Source of the DNA: Gammaproteobacteria bacterium
GTDB taxonomy: Bacteria; Pseudomonadota; Gammaproteobacteria; Enterobacterales; Alteromonadaceae
Length of the DNA stretch: 64,000 nt
Reading direction: 5' to 3'
Assembly: GCA_017302255.1 (NCBI GenBank)
Contig: JAFLDV010000008.1
Location: 58,621 to 122,620, forward strand
Part shown: piece by piece, positions 26,247-35,498 of the stretch
Layout of the letters: each line of letters begins with the position of its first letter
Numbering within the stretch: position 1 is the first letter of the stretch
The notes under the pieces: model-generated
Databases searched by the model: none
Seen by the model: only the letters and a program-made list of their open reading frames with translations
What the model was told of the DNA's origin: nothing
Made by a program: the position numbers and the translations under genes

Positions 26247-27583
26247 TATTGCCGAAAATCTGTATCTGAATTCGCTACCATACCGGTCATGATAACCCAG
26301 GCCTGTACGTTCTGCTCAAGTGCTTTTGGATCTATTTTATCCAAAGTGTCATTTGGCGTGTGGTGATAATCGAAGTAGTCAGTACCATCTTGTTCAAGTG
26401 ACGCGACCGGCACGCCGAATGGTTTTAACACCGAAACGTCTGGACCACCAAAGGCTTGGTTATTACCAGGTTGGATACCGAGCGGTGCCAGTTTCTTTTG
26501 TATTTCTGCAGCGAATGCCAGTGCTTTGTTGCCAAACCCAGTATCAAACTGCCAAATTTTGCCCGCACCGAAATCAGATTCACTAGCAAACACGTGGTTT
26601 TTAAGTTCTTCACTATGTTTGGCCGCATAGGCGCGAGCGCCAACTAAACCGCCTTCCTCATTGCCGTATAACACCACGCGGATAGTGCGTTTCGGCTTAG
26701 CTTGTTGTTTGACCAGCACAGCCGTTGCCATCACGATGCCGACGCCTGCGCCATCATCTAAAGCTCCAGTACCTTGGTCCCAAGAATCCAAATGCGCGCC
26801 AATTAACACAATCTCTTGTGGGCGTTCAGAGCCAGTCATCTCCGCGATCACGTTATGGCTGATCGCATCCTCGTTTGTTGTTTGCAGGTTCAGTTTGATT
26901 TTTGCGTCCGGCGCTTTATTTAAAATGCGAGCAAGCTGTTGAGCGTCCGGGACAGAAATTGCGGCGGCTGGGATTTTGTCCACGCCTTCTTCGTAGGTCA
27001 TTTTGCCGGTGTGGGCGAATCTATTATTACTAGTACCAACTGAGCGAATAATAATGGCTTTTGCACCGAGTTTGGCTGCTTCAACAGCACCTTTAGATCG
27101 ACCGCCAACGACTTTGCCATACTGCGAACCTTGTCGATCTTTGGTCATCGCTTTATTGATAAAAACGATTTTTCCAGCAACCTTGCTGCGATCTGCTGCC
27201 ATCAGCTCTTCCAGACTATTGAACATGACTACAGCAGCTTGAATGCCTTCGTTAGGCGTACTCACTGAACCACCTAGCGCAGCCAACACCAATGATTGCG
27301 GAAAAGGCGACACAATTTCTAAACGGGCTTGGCCACGTTGCCAGAACGGAGTGGTAAACTCTTCCGTCCAAACCTTATCAAATCCTAAACTTTTCAATCG
27401 CTTAGTTGCCCATTCTACAGCTTTGGCATCGCCAGGAGTACCAACCAAACGTGGACCAACTTCGGTTGTTAACTCTTCAACTAATTGATATGCCAGTTGT
27501 GGAGTTGCAGCCTGTTCAGCAAAAAGCACAGTAGGAGTTAACAAGATTGTACAAATTGCTAATGTCGTTAGAGTTTTTCTCAT
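26246..27583 (-). CDS. Secreted M28 family zinc aminopeptidase/carboxypeptidase Q-like
   Basis: The 445-residue protein has a signal peptide (TLAICTILLTPTVLFA). A protease-associated domain follows at about residues 120-240, then an M28 dizinc peptidase domain. Metal ligands and catalytic residues are visible in GAHLDSWD (histidine), GALDDGAG (aspartate), YGNEEGG (glutamate pair), ESDFGAG (aspartate) and YHHTPNDT (histidine). The arrangement resembles carboxypeptidase Q (PGCP), which removes residues from short peptides. The likely place is the periplasm or outside the cell. The following 150-residue membrane protein overlaps it by one base. A regulator gene of the ArsR family is divergent; whether it controls this unit is unknown. 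Confidence 0.9.
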   Translation of the reverse strand: MRKTLTTLAICTILLTPTVLFAEQAATPQLAYQLVEELTTEVGPRLVGTPGDAKAVEWATKRLKSLGFDKVWTEEFTTPFWQRGQARLEIVSPFPQSLVLAALGGSVSTPNEGIQAAVVMFNSLEELMAADRSKVAGKIVFINKAMTKDRQGSQYGKVVGGRSKGAVEAAKLGAKAIIIRSVGTSNNRFAHTGKMTYEEGVDKIPAAAISVPDAQQLARILNKAPDAKIKLNLQTTNEDAISHNVIAEMTGSERPQEIVLIGAHLDSWDQGTGALDDGAGVGIVMATAVLVKQQAKPKRTIRVVLYGNEEGGLVGARAYAAKHSEELKNHVFASESDFGAGKIWQFDTGFGNKALAFAAEIQKKLAPLGIQPGNNQAFGGPDVSVLKPFGVPVASLEQDGTDYFDYHHTPNDTLDKIDPKALEQNVQAWVIMTGMVANSDTDFRQ

Positions 27584-27811
27584 GGTATATGTTCCTGAAG
27601 GATCTATTGTCCCTGAATTGTTTGTTGTACTGTAGCACGCATTTTTTGTGAATTGACAGCCTCATATGTCTGATTTTACTCGGCGTTAATCTCAACTATG
27701 CCCCCCTGCATATGGACAGTGCTTTATACTTCGAAAGTGTTTGAAAGGTTTATTTGGATTTTTCAATTGCTGGTGAATATCCGGATGGTTATGACTGGTT
27801 TTTGAATTAAT

Positions 27812-27825
27812 CTATTGATTAATAG
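27812..27825. promoter_or_regulatory. Palindrome CTATT-N4-AATAG, distal copy
   Basis: Inverted repeat in the AT-rich gap between the peptidase and arsR genes, directly before GTATAAA. It resembles the proximal copy at 27943 and may be a second site for the same regulator. Confidence 0.4.
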
Positions 27826-27942
27826 GTATAAATTTTACCTCTGTCGAGCTTGTTTTTGATTGAGGCAAAAGTAAACGAAATTAAAAGAAAATACTTTAAA
27901 AGTTAATGATTTAGTGAATTTTGCTATAAATTTTGAGAAATT

Positions 27943-27958
27943 CTATTGTAAGCAATAG
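27943..27958. promoter_or_regulatory. Palindrome CTATTG-N4-CAATAG before arsR, possible operator
   Basis: 6-bp arms around TAAG. It lies 15 bases before the arsR start and 12 bases after a TATAAA box (27925-27930), so a bound repressor would cover the predicted transcription start. The rest of the gap 27584-27973 shows no gene. Confidence 0.5.
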
Positions 27959-27973
27959 GGTGAGTGATAGATA

Positions 27974-28306
27974 ATGAGACGTCTAGACATGCACGGTACG
28001 AGCAACATGAACTTACAAGATATGGTTAATAACTCAGCTAAAGCAGTGAAATTGCTGAAGGCTGTATCGAATGAACGACGACTTTTGATTTTATGCCATC
28101 TGCTAAATGGCGAGTTGTCGGTTGGCGAAATGAACGAGAAGTTGGGATTGAGCCAGTCGGCTTTATCACAACATCTAGCCTTATTGCGCCGGAATAAATT
28201 GGTAAAAACCCGCAAAGAAGCACAGACGGTGTTTTACAGTATGAACAGTAAAGAGGCTGAATCGTTGATTGCATTATTGCATTCGATGTATTGCCCGAAA
28301 CTCTAG
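27974..28306 (+). CDS. ArsR-family regulator with two spaced cysteines (SqrR/BigR/YgaV type)
   Basis: This 110-residue winged-helix repressor shows the ArsR core: LKAVSNERRLLILCHLLNGELSVGEM, then the recognition helix in LGLSQSALSQHLALLRRNKLV and the wing KTRKEAQTVFYS. No metal-binding ELCVCDL motif is present. The only cysteines are at residues 41 and 107, the same spacing as the thiol pair of SqrR/BigR/YgaV regulators. Those respond to persulfides or oxidants by forming a link between the two cysteines. Sulfide-responsive repression is thus inferred. No sulfur oxidation gene is adjacent, so its targets are unknown apart from probable self-control through palindromes upstream. A start at residue 12 (28007) is possible. 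Confidence 0.85.
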   Translation: MRRLDMHGTSNMNLQDMVNNSAKAVKLLKAVSNERRLLILCHLLNGELSVGEMNEKLGLSQSALSQHLALLRRNKLVKTRKEAQTVFYSMNSKEAESLIALLHSMYCPKL

Positions 28307-28375
28307 CATTGCCGACTTCTGCAATAGTCATGTGTCCGGGGGGGCTAGTGAACATTGAAGGAAGTGCAATAACCG

Positions 28376-28402
28376 AAAGCCAGCTTATGCTGGCTTTTTT
28401 TT
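28376..28402 (+). terminator. Terminator after arsR
   Basis: AAAGCCAGC and GCTGGCTTT pair over 9 bp around TTAT, followed by a T-run to 28402. Confidence 0.88.
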
Positions 28403-28495
28403 ATGATAAAACGTAGGTGACTGCCTTTTTGCAGTGGCCGGTCAGATCATATATCGGGAAAAGATAGTGGCAAAAGACGCCTAATAACAGCAAAT

Positions 28496-28517
28496 AAAAA
28501 AGCCAGCTTACGCTGGC
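28496..28517 (-). terminator. Second GCCAGC hairpin, terminator on minus strand
   Basis: GCCAGC-GTAA-GCTGGC followed on the minus strand by TTTTTTATTT. It is nearly identical to the hairpin 125 bases away and may back up termination of rpsT transcripts. Confidence 0.6.
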
Positions 28518-28641
28518 GTTTTTGGTGATTGCGGCATCTGAGGTACGTGAAGACGCAGGGCTCAATAAACTAACTCGGTGCTGATTTCATGAAAACTCAA
28601 GAAAACGCACCTTGGCAGACAGTCGCAAAAACTGCAGGTAC

Positions 28642-28667
28642 AAAAAAACGCCTTTCGGCGTTTTTTT
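28642..28667 (-). terminator. Terminator of rpsT
   Basis: AAAAAAACGCC and GGCGTTTTTTT form an 11-bp stem with a 4-base loop just after the rpsT stop. T-runs lie on both strands. Confidence 0.9.
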
Positions 28668-28678
28668 GTTGGTGTCAA

Positions 28679-28951
28679 TTAAGCAGCCGTTACCAATGCT
28701 TTAACGTGAGCATTTAAACGAGACTTATGACGTGCAGCTTTGTTCTTATGGATCAGACCTTTGTCTGCCATACGGTCAATCACTGGAACCATTTTTTTGA
28801 ACGCTTCTTGCGCAGCTACTGCATCAGAAGTTAACACTGCTGCGTAGGTTTTCTTGATGAAAGTACGCATCATTGAGCGCTGACTTGCGTTTTGCTGACG
28901 ACGCTTTTCTGATTGAATAGCGCGTTTCTTAGCAGACTTAATGTTAGCCAA
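28679..28951 (-). CDS. rpsT: 30S ribosomal protein S20
   Basis: S20 binds 16S rRNA early in small-subunit assembly. The 90-residue protein is rich in lysine, arginine and alanine ([34 protein letters not shown]). The start codon is TTG: the frame is open from an ATG at 28996, but the conserved protein begins ANIKSAKK, and GGAG lies seven bases before the TTG. E. coli rpsT also uses UUG, which there allows feedback on its own translation by S20; the same is likely here. The gene is divergent from murJ, as in other gammaproteobacteria. Confidence 0.97.
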   Translation of the reverse strand: MANIKSAKKRAIQSEKRRQQNASQRSMMRTFIKKTYAAVLTSDAVAAQEAFKKMVPVIDRMADKGLIHKNKAARHKSRLNAHVKALVTAA

Positions 28952-28996
28952 GGTAACACTCCTAAAAACTAAACCGGGACTCTTTAAAGGCCGCAT

Positions 28997-29025
28997 AATA
29001 TGCCTATTTTGTGCACCCTTGTCAA
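28997..29025 (-). promoter_or_regulatory. Promoter of rpsT
   Basis: On the minus strand a consensus TTGACA (29020-29025) is followed after 17 bases by CATATT (28997-29002); TATTAT two bases later is an alternative -10 box. Confidence 0.6.
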
Positions 29026-29124
29026 ATGATTTTACCGAGATTGCACAGAATTAAATCAACACTGCGCTGGTATTCGTCAGGGTCTCAGGCGACAATAGCG
29101 AGCATAGGATAACAGGAGTGTGAT

Positions 29125-30702
29125 GTGTCTGCGAAGTTATTAAAATCTGGCATGATTGTTAGCGCTATGACCTTGATTTCTCGAGTGTTAGGTTTAGTGC
29201 GTGATGTGGTTACCGCCAACGTGTTGGGCGCTGGCGCTATGGCCGACGTATTTTTAATGGTCAATCGCATCCCCAACTTTTTGCGCCGTCTATTTGCTGA
29301 AGGCGCATTTTCTCAAGCGTTTGTACCAGTTTTATCGGAAGTAAAAGCTAAACATGGGGATGATGCTGTTCGCGAACTCATGGCAAAAGCCTCAGGTACC
29401 CTCGGTTTAATTGTCACTGTGGTAACCATCTTAGCGATGCTTGGCTCGCCAGTGATTATGGCTATTTTCGCGATGGGCTGGTTTCAGGACTATTTAAACG
29501 ATGGTCCGGCTGCAGAAAAATACTCACAAGCTTCCGTATTATTAAAAGTCACTTTCCCATATTTATGGTTTATTACTTTTGTCGCGCTGTCTGGTGCGAT
29601 CTTAAACGTCTACAACAAGTTTGCCGTCGCTGCCTTTAGTCCAGTATTTCTCAACATCGCCATGATTGCTTCGGCATTGCTGCTTGCACCATATTGTGAT
29701 GACCCAGCGACAGCCTTGGCTTGGGGGGTATTTGCTGGTGGATTTTTGCAATTTGTCTTTCAGTTACCATTTCTAGCTAAAGCCGGTTTGTTAGTAAGAC
29801 CGCGTTGGGCTTGGCATGATGAATATGTAGTTAAAATCAGAAAATTAATGCTTCCCGCATTATTTGGCGTGTCAGTTAGTCAAATAAACCTGTTGCTTGA
29901 TACCGTGATTGCGTCATTTTTGCAAAATGGTTCGGTGAGCTGGCTGTATTACTCCGACCGTTTATTAGAATTCCCACTAGGTTTATTCGGTATCGCAATA
30001 GCGACCGTTATTTTGCCAAGTTTGTCGAGACAATATGCCACAAGCAATCACGAGGAGTTTAAAGGCACGGTGGATTGGTCTATCACCCTCATTTGCCTGC
30101 TGGGTTTGCCTTCGATGGCCGGTTTAATTGTTTTAGCAGAACCAATCTTGTTGACGGTGTTTGCGCACGGGCGCTTTACTGCTTTTGACGCTAGTCAAAG
30201 TAGCCTGAGCTTAATTGCTTACGCGAGTGGCTTAGTGCCGTTGATGTTAATTAAAGTGCTAGCTCCTGCGTTTTACGCGCGACAAGACGTAAAAACACCT
30301 GTACGGATTGGTATTATCGCAATGGTCGCGAATATGGTGTTCAACCTGATGTTAGCGCCGTTTATTAGCTATGTTGGTTTGGCATTAGCCACCGCTATGT
30401 CAGGTGCATTAAATGCTTGGTTGTTATATCAAGGCCTGAAAAAAGCAGAGATTTACCAATTATCCAAACAAACCTTGTGGATCATTGCTAAAGCCGCAGT
30501 CGCCGCAGCGGCGATGGCTGGGCTGATTTATTGGTTGTTACCGCCGATTTCGGCCTTTGCAAGTATGGCGTTCTCGCAGCGTGGTTTATGGCTTGCAGGG
30601 TTATTTGCAGCGGCAGTTCCGACATATTTTGCACTGCTTTGGTTATTTGGTGTACGGATTAGCGATATCAAACGCCATACAGTTGCTGAAAGTCTGCGCT
30701 GA
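29125..30702 (+). CDS. murJ: Lipid II flippase MurJ
   Basis: MurJ moves the peptidoglycan precursor lipid II across the inner membrane. The 525-residue protein has about fourteen hydrophobic segments and the family motifs SRVLGLVRD near the start and NRIPNFLRRLFAEGAFSQAF in helix 2, which carries the essential arginines. Other landmarks are SWLYYSDRLLEFPLGLFGIA and APAFYARQDVKTPV. Translation starts at GTG 29125, with CAGGAG nine bases upstream. It begins the murJ-ribF-ileS-lspA-fkpB-ispH run. The short gap to ribF contains TATAAT (30709-30714), so an extra promoter may lie there. Confidence 0.97.
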   Translation: MSAKLLKSGMIVSAMTLISRVLGLVRDVVTANVLGAGAMADVFLMVNRIPNFLRRLFAEGAFSQAFVPVLSEVKAKHGDDAVRELMAKASGTLGLIVTVVTILAMLGSPVIMAIFAMGWFQDYLNDGPAAEKYSQASVLLKVTFPYLWFITFVALSGAILNVYNKFAVAAFSPVFLNIAMIASALLLAPYCDDPATALAWGVFAGGFLQFVFQLPFLAKAGLLVRPRWAWHDEYVVKIRKLMLPALFGVSVSQINLLLDTVIASFLQNGSVSWLYYSDRLLEFPLGLFGIAIATVILPSLSRQYATSNHEEFKGTVDWSITLICLLGLPSMAGLIVLAEPILLTVFAHGRFTAFDASQSSLSLIAYASGLVPLMLIKVLAPAFYARQDVKTPVRIGIIAMVANMVFNLMLAPFISYVGLALATAMSGALNAWLLYQGLKKAEIYQLSKQTLWIIAKAAVAAAAMAGLIYWLLPPISAFASMAFSQRGLWLAGLFAAAVPTYFALLWLFGVRISDIKRHTVAESLR

Positions 30703-30752
30703 TGCAGTTATAATCGGCCGTTTAGACAGCAAGACAGAGTAGCAAAGCTGGC

Positions 30753-31679
30753 ATGGAGTTAATTCGAGGTCTACAAAATATCAAGCCAGCCCATCGGGGT
30801 TGTGTCTTGACTATTGGTAATTTCGACGGGGTTCATCGTGGCCATCAAGCCGTGTTGGCGCAGGTCAAGGCGATTGCTGAGCAGCTGGGCTTGCCGGCGG
30901 CTGTTTTGGTTTTTGAACCCCAGCCGTTGGAATTATTTAAACCAGAACTCGCTCCGGCTCGACTGACCCGATTTCGTGAGAAATATCATTGGTTGGCTGC
31001 ACAGGGATTAGATCGATTAATTTGCGCGAGCTTCACGCAAGAGTTTGCTGCGCAAGAGCCTGAGCATTTTATCCAGCATTTGTTGTTGCAGCAGCTCGAC
31101 GTTAAGCATTTGATTGTTGGCGATGACTTCTGCTTTGGTAAAAACCGCGCCGGCAATTTTGCCTTGTTGCAAAAGGCTGCCGATGAGTTTGGTTTTGGCT
31201 TAACGCCAACGGCGAGTTTGAAGCAGCGTGACCAAAGAGTTAGTAGCACTTTAATTCGCGAAGCCTTGGCTAATGACGCGTTAGCAGCTGCGGCTGATAT
31301 GTTAGGACGTCCATTCTCATTAATGGGGCGAGTCCGACATGGACAAAAAGTCGGTCGTCAGCTTGGTTTTCCAACCGCGAATGTCTGGTTGTACCGGAAA
31401 AAAATTCCAGTGAATGGGGTTTATGCCATTGAAGCCTTTACCAAAACTGGTAGTTATCGTGGTGTTGCCAATATCGGTTTACGACCTACCTTACAAGGTC
31501 GTGTTGAACAATTAGAAGCGCATTTTTTTGATTTTAATGGCGATTTATATGGCCAGCAAATCGAAGTCGTGCTGAAGAAAAAAATTCGTACTGAGCAGAA
31601 ATTTGCATCTTTGGAAGAGTTACAACAACAAATCCAGTTAGACGCTGCCGCGGCTAAGCAATATTTCGCAACTATTTAA
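30753..31679 (+). CDS. ribF: Bifunctional riboflavin kinase/FAD synthetase
   Basis: RibF phosphorylates riboflavin to FMN and adenylates FMN to FAD. The 308-residue protein has an N-terminal nucleotidyltransferase domain with TIGNFDGVHRGHQ and the later SSTLIREAL. Its C-terminal kinase domain (about residues 185-305) has GRQLGFPTANV and GVYAIEAF. E. coli RibF has 313 residues. It lies 50 bases after murJ; a TATAAT sequence in that gap suggests it may have its own promoter. Three bases separate its stop from the open frame of ileS, so ribF and ileS are closely linked, as in E. coli. Confidence 0.97.
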   Translation: MELIRGLQNIKPAHRGCVLTIGNFDGVHRGHQAVLAQVKAIAEQLGLPAAVLVFEPQPLELFKPELAPARLTRFREKYHWLAAQGLDRLICASFTQEFAAQEPEHFIQHLLLQQLDVKHLIVGDDFCFGKNRAGNFALLQKAADEFGFGLTPTASLKQRDQRVSSTLIREALANDALAAAADMLGRPFSLMGRVRHGQKVGRQLGFPTANVWLYRKKIPVNGVYAIEAFTKTGSYRGVANIGLRPTLQGRVEQLEAHFFDFNGDLYGQQIEVVLKKKIRTEQKFASLEELQQQIQLDAAAAKQYFATI

Positions 31680-31724
31680 CCCATGGCAGCGTGCTGCCAA
31701 AGACAGTCAAACGGAATCTATTGG

Positions 31725-34553
31725 ATGAGTGATTACAAGCAGACCTTGAATTTACCGGATACCACGTTTGCCATGCGTGCCAATTTGGCGCAACGTGAGC
31801 CGCAGATGTTAGCCAATTGGACTCAGGCCGATTTATACGGTCAGATCCGCACAGCGAAAAAAGGCAAAAAGACCTTCATTTTGCATGATGGCCCACCATA
31901 TGCGAACGGCAACATTCATATCGGCCATGCTGTGAATAAAATCCTAAAGGACATCATTGTCAAAGCCAAAACTTTGGCAGATTTCGACGCGCCTTACGTC
32001 CCAGGTTGGGACTGTCATGGTTTACCAATCGAGTTAGTCGTTGAAAAGAAATACGGCAAACCAGGCGTTAAATTATCAGCCGCCGAATTCCGGGAAAAAT
32101 GCCGTGAATACGCACTGACGCAAATTGAAGCGCAAAAGACCGACTTTATTCGTTTAGGTGTGCTTGGCGATTGGAACAATCCATACCGCACTATGGATTT
32201 TGCGTTTGAAGCCAATATCATCCGGTCGCTGGCTCGCATCATCGACAACGGTCATTTGCAACAAGGCTTCAAGCCTGTGCATTGGTGTACAGACTGCGGT
32301 TCAGCACTCGCTGAAGCTGAAGTGGAATATCAAGATAAAATCTCTCCAGCTATCGATGTGCGTTTTGCGCTGGTTGATGAAACGCTGGTGGATAAGTTTG
32401 ACCATCCGGAAGGTCATGTTGGTCAAGGCCCAGTATCAATTGTGATCTGGACCACCACGCCATGGACCATCCCAGCGAACCGCGCGGTGGCATTAAATGC
32501 CGAGCTAAGCTACAGCTTAGTGCAGGTTGAGCAAGGGCCAAATGGCGCTGAGCGACTGATTATCGCTACAGACTTAGTGAAAGATGTGATGGCTCGTGCC
32601 AGCATCGAGCATTATCACGCGCTAGGATTCTGCCAAGGCGCTGCGCTTGAGTTAGCCAAGCTGAAGCATCCACTATATGACTTTGAAGTCCCTGTGGTTT
32701 TAGGTACTCACGTGACCACTGATTCTGGTACTGGTGCGGTGCACACTGCGCCAGGCCATGGCCAAGAAGACTTTGTGGTTGGTTTAAAATACGGTTTAGA
32801 AGTCGCAAACCCAGTGGGCGCCAACGGTGTTTATTTGCCAGATACGCCAATGTTTGCTGGCCAACACGTGTTTAAAGCCAATGATTCTGTAGTTGAAGCA
32901 TTAAAAGCAGCGGGCGCCTTGCTTGTGCATAAATCATATAACCACAGTTACCCGCACTGCTGGCGTCATAAAACGCCAATTATCTTCCGTGCCACGCCGC
33001 AATGGTTTATCAGCATGGAGCAAGCAGGTCTGCGAGCGAAGTCATTGAGTGAAATCGAGCAAACTCGCTGGATCCCTGATTGGGGTCAACAACGCATTGA
33101 AAACATGGTGGCGGGTCGTCCAGATTGGTGTATTTCCCGTCAACGTACTTGGGGTGTGCCTATCGCGCTGTTTGTCGACAAAGACACTGGCGCTCTGCAT
33201 CCAAATACACAAGCGTTAATGGCACAAGTTGCTAGTTTGGTTGAAGAAAAGGGCATCCAAGCTTGGTTCGATTTAGAGCCTGCCACACTGCTCGGAGCTG
33301 AAGCCAGTCAATATGCAAAAGTGACTGACACTTTGGACGTATGGTTTGATTCGGGTGTAACCCATGCCTGTGTAATTGACCCACGTCCAGAATTTGGTGG
33401 CGCTACTCAGGCCGATTTGTATCTAGAAGGTTCAGATCAGCACCGCGGTTGGTTTATGTCATCGTTAATGACTGGCGTTTCTATCAAAAATCACGCGCCG
33501 TATCGTCAAGTGTTAACCCATGGTTTTACTGTGGATGGCGAAGGTCGCAAGATGTCAAAATCACTTGGCAACGTGGTGTCCCCGCAAGATGTGATGAACA
33601 AATTAGGCGCTGATATTCTGCGTCTGTGGGTTGCTACCACCGATTACACCTCAGAAATGACCGTATCTGATGAGATTTTAAATCGTGCAGCCGACAAATA
33701 CCGCCGTATTCGTAACACAGCACGTTTTATTCTGGCGAACTTAAACGGCTTTAATCCTGCCACAGACTTAGTGCCAATGAATGAATTGGTTGAACTTGAT
33801 TTGTGGATGGTGCAACGCGCTGCTGCTCTGCAACAAGAAATCGTTGCTGATTATGACGATTATCAGTTCCACCAAGTTAGCCAGAAGATGATGAATTTCT
33901 GTACTGTGGAATTGGGCAGCTTCTATCTTGATGTGATTAAAGACCGCCAATACACAGCGAAAACGGATGGTCATGCCCGTCGTTCTTGCCAAACTGCGCT
34001 TTATCACATCATCGAAGCCATGGTGCGTTGGATGGCGCCAGTGATGAGTTTCACTGCTCAAGAGATTTGGGAAAGTTTGCCGGCACGCAACGAACAGTTT
34101 GTGTTCACGGGCGTTTGGTATGAAGCTCTGAATAATGTGCCTGCGGGACAGGTAGACGATGCTTTCTGGCAACAATTGCTGTTAGTCCGTGATGAAGTGA
34201 ACCGAGTTATCGAGTCAGTGCGTAAAGAAGGCAAGATTGGTGCTTCTTTACAAGCAGAAGTAACTTTATTCGCCCAAGGCGAGTTGGCGAATACGCTAAA
34301 TCGGTTAGGCGACGAATTACGTTTTGTGCTGATCACATCAACGGCAAAAGTTGAAACTTCGGCAGCGCCGGTAGATGCGATTGCGACTGCGGTCGCGGGT
34401 TTGTCTGTGCAAGTACATACCTCAACTGCTGCAAAATGTGACCGTTGTTGGCATCACCGCCATGATGTTGGCGCCAATCCAGCTCATCCATTAATTTGCT
34501 TACGTTGTGTGAGTAATGTGGAAGGCGAAGGTGAACCAAGGATATTTGCCTAA
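31725..34553 (+). CDS. ileS: Isoleucyl-tRNA synthetase
   Basis: IleS charges tRNA-Ile and edits mischarged valine. The 942-residue protein starts [15 protein letters not shown], which decides for ATG 31725 over an in-frame ATG at 31683. The class I signatures are [11 protein letters not shown] near residue 57 and KMSKS near residue 606. The CP1 editing domain has [13 protein letters not shown] and the [12 protein letters not shown] loop. The C-terminus has a four-cysteine zinc module (CDRCWHH and CLRCV). It is a bacterial type 1 enzyme, so not the mupirocin-resistant form. lspA starts within its stop codon (TAATG). Confidence 0.98.
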   Translation: MSDYKQTLNLPDTTFAMRANLAQREPQMLANWTQADLYGQIRTAKKGKKTFILHDGPPYANGNIHIGHAVNKILKDIIVKAKTLADFDAPYVPGWDCHGLPIELVVEKKYGKPGVKLSAAEFREKCREYALTQIEAQKTDFIRLGVLGDWNNPYRTMDFAFEANIIRSLARIIDNGHLQQGFKPVHWCTDCGSALAEAEVEYQDKISPAIDVRFALVDETLVDKFDHPEGHVGQGPVSIVIWTTTPWTIPANRAVALNAELSYSLVQVEQGPNGAERLIIATDLVKDVMARASIEHYHALGFCQGAALELAKLKHPLYDFEVPVVLGTHVTTDSGTGAVHTAPGHGQEDFVVGLKYGLEVANPVGANGVYLPDTPMFAGQHVFKANDSVVEALKAAGALLVHKSYNHSYPHCWRHKTPIIFRATPQWFISMEQAGLRAKSLSEIEQTRWIPDWGQQRIENMVAGRPDWCISRQRTWGVPIALFVDKDTGALHPNTQALMAQVASLVEEKGIQAWFDLEPATLLGAEASQYAKVTDTLDVWFDSGVTHACVIDPRPEFGGATQADLYLEGSDQHRGWFMSSLMTGVSIKNHAPYRQVLTHGFTVDGEGRKMSKSLGNVVSPQDVMNKLGADILRLWVATTDYTSEMTVSDEILNRAADKYRRIRNTARFILANLNGFNPATDLVPMNELVELDLWMVQRAAALQQEIVADYDDYQFHQVSQKMMNFCTVELGSFYLDVIKDRQYTAKTDGHARRSCQTALYHIIEAMVRWMAPVMSFTAQEIWESLPARNEQFVFTGVWYEALNNVPAGQVDDAFWQQLLLVRDEVNRVIESVRKEGKIGASLQAEVTLFAQGELANTLNRLGDELRFVLITSTAKVETSAAPVDAIATAVAGLSVQVHTSTAAKCDRCWHHRHDVGANPAHPLICLRCVSNVEGEGEPRIFA

Positions 34554-35059
34554 TGAAAGTATTTTCTGAAACCGGCTGGCGCTTCTGGTGGCTAGCCGCA
34601 CTGGTATTAGTGGCTGACCAGCTGAGCAAAATTTATGTGATCAAAAATTTTGCGCTTGGCGAGTCAGTAAATTTATTACCGGTATTTAATTTTACCTACG
34701 CCCGGAACTACGGCGCGGCATTTTCCTTTTTAGGTGATGCCGGCGGCTGGCAACGTTGGTTGTTTACCGCTATTGCTGTCGGGGTCACTATCGGTTTGTC
34801 AATTTGGTTGGCACGCTTGTCCAAAGGACAATGCAAATTATCATTGGCACTAATCTGTATCGTGTCCGGTGCTGTCGGTAATTTAATCGACCGCAGCCTG
34901 TATGGTTATGTTGTTGATTTTCTGCATGTCTATTATCAGGAGTGGCATTATCCGATTTTCAATATAGCTGACTGTGCTATTTGTATCGGTGCTGCAATCT
35001 TGATTTGGGATAGTTTTACTGAAGACAAAAACGAGAAAGTGCCAGAGGTGAATGCATGA
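34553..35059 (+). CDS. lspA: Lipoprotein signal peptidase (signal peptidase II)
   Basis: LspA cuts the signal peptide from diacylglyceryl-prolipoproteins in the inner membrane; BamB, MltF and PqiC in this window are substrates by their lipoboxes. The 168-residue protein has four hydrophobic helices. The two catalytic aspartates are in VGNLIDR and FNIADCAI. The motif NYGAAFSFL is also typical. Its ATG overlaps the ileS stop by one base and its own stop overlaps the fkpB start (ATGA), so translation of all three is coupled. Confidence 0.97.
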   Translation: MKVFSETGWRFWWLAALVLVADQLSKIYVIKNFALGESVNLLPVFNFTYARNYGAAFSFLGDAGGWQRWLFTAIAVGVTIGLSIWLARLSKGQCKLSLALICIVSGAVGNLIDRSLYGYVVDFLHVYYQEWHYPIFNIADCAICIGAAILIWDSFTEDKNEKVPEVNA

Positions 35060-35496
35060 GTTTGGGCGTAATAGGCGCGGGCAGTACCGTGATTTTCCAT
35101 TTTGATATCAAATTGGCGGATGGTAGCGCTGCCGAAAGTACGCGCGTGCACAACAAACCAGCAAAACTGCAAATGGGCGATGGTAGCTTATCACCAGCCT
35201 TCGAAGCACAATTGACGGGGATGCAAGCTGGCGAACAAAAGACATTTACCCTAGCGCCAGAAGATGCTTATGGTATGCCAAATCCTGACAACATTTACTA
35301 TGTTGACCGCAGCAAATTCTCATTAGAGGCTCCAGCGAAAGTCGGCATGATTGTTGGCTTTGGCATGCCTGATGGTTCAGAATTACCAGGTCTCATTCGC
35401 GAAGTGGTTGGCGACTCGGTCACTGTGGATTTTAACCATCCGCTGGCAGGGCAAACCTTAACTTTTAATATTGAAATTGTGCAGGTCAGTAACTGA
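35056..35496 (+). CDS. fkpB: FKBP-type peptidyl-prolyl isomerase, SlpA type
   Basis: FkpB/SlpA is a small cytoplasmic prolyl isomerase and chaperone. The 146-residue protein has the two-part FKBP domain, [10 protein letters not shown] and then [25 protein letters not shown], with the inserted IF domain between. The C-terminal strand [12 protein letters not shown] is the typical SlyD/SlpA end. It lacks the histidine-rich metal-binding tail of SlyD, so SlpA is the better call. The start overlaps the lspA stop by four bases, and ispH follows two bases after its stop. Confidence 0.94.
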   Translation: MSLGVIGAGSTVIFHFDIKLADGSAAESTRVHNKPAKLQMGDGSLSPAFEAQLTGMQAGEQKTFTLAPEDAYGMPNPDNIYYVDRSKFSLEAPAKVGMIVGFGMPDGSELPGLIREVVGDSVTVDFNHPLAGQTLTFNIEIVQVSN

Positions 35497-35498
35497 TT

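Larger units (their letters stand above)
28307..28678. other. Gene-free stretch between arsR and rpsT with three hairpins
   Basis: No coding region is supported. It holds the terminators listed at 28376, 28496 and 28642; the first two share nearly the same hairpin (GCCAGCTTAYGCTGGC), apparently duplicated. Confidence 0.7.
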
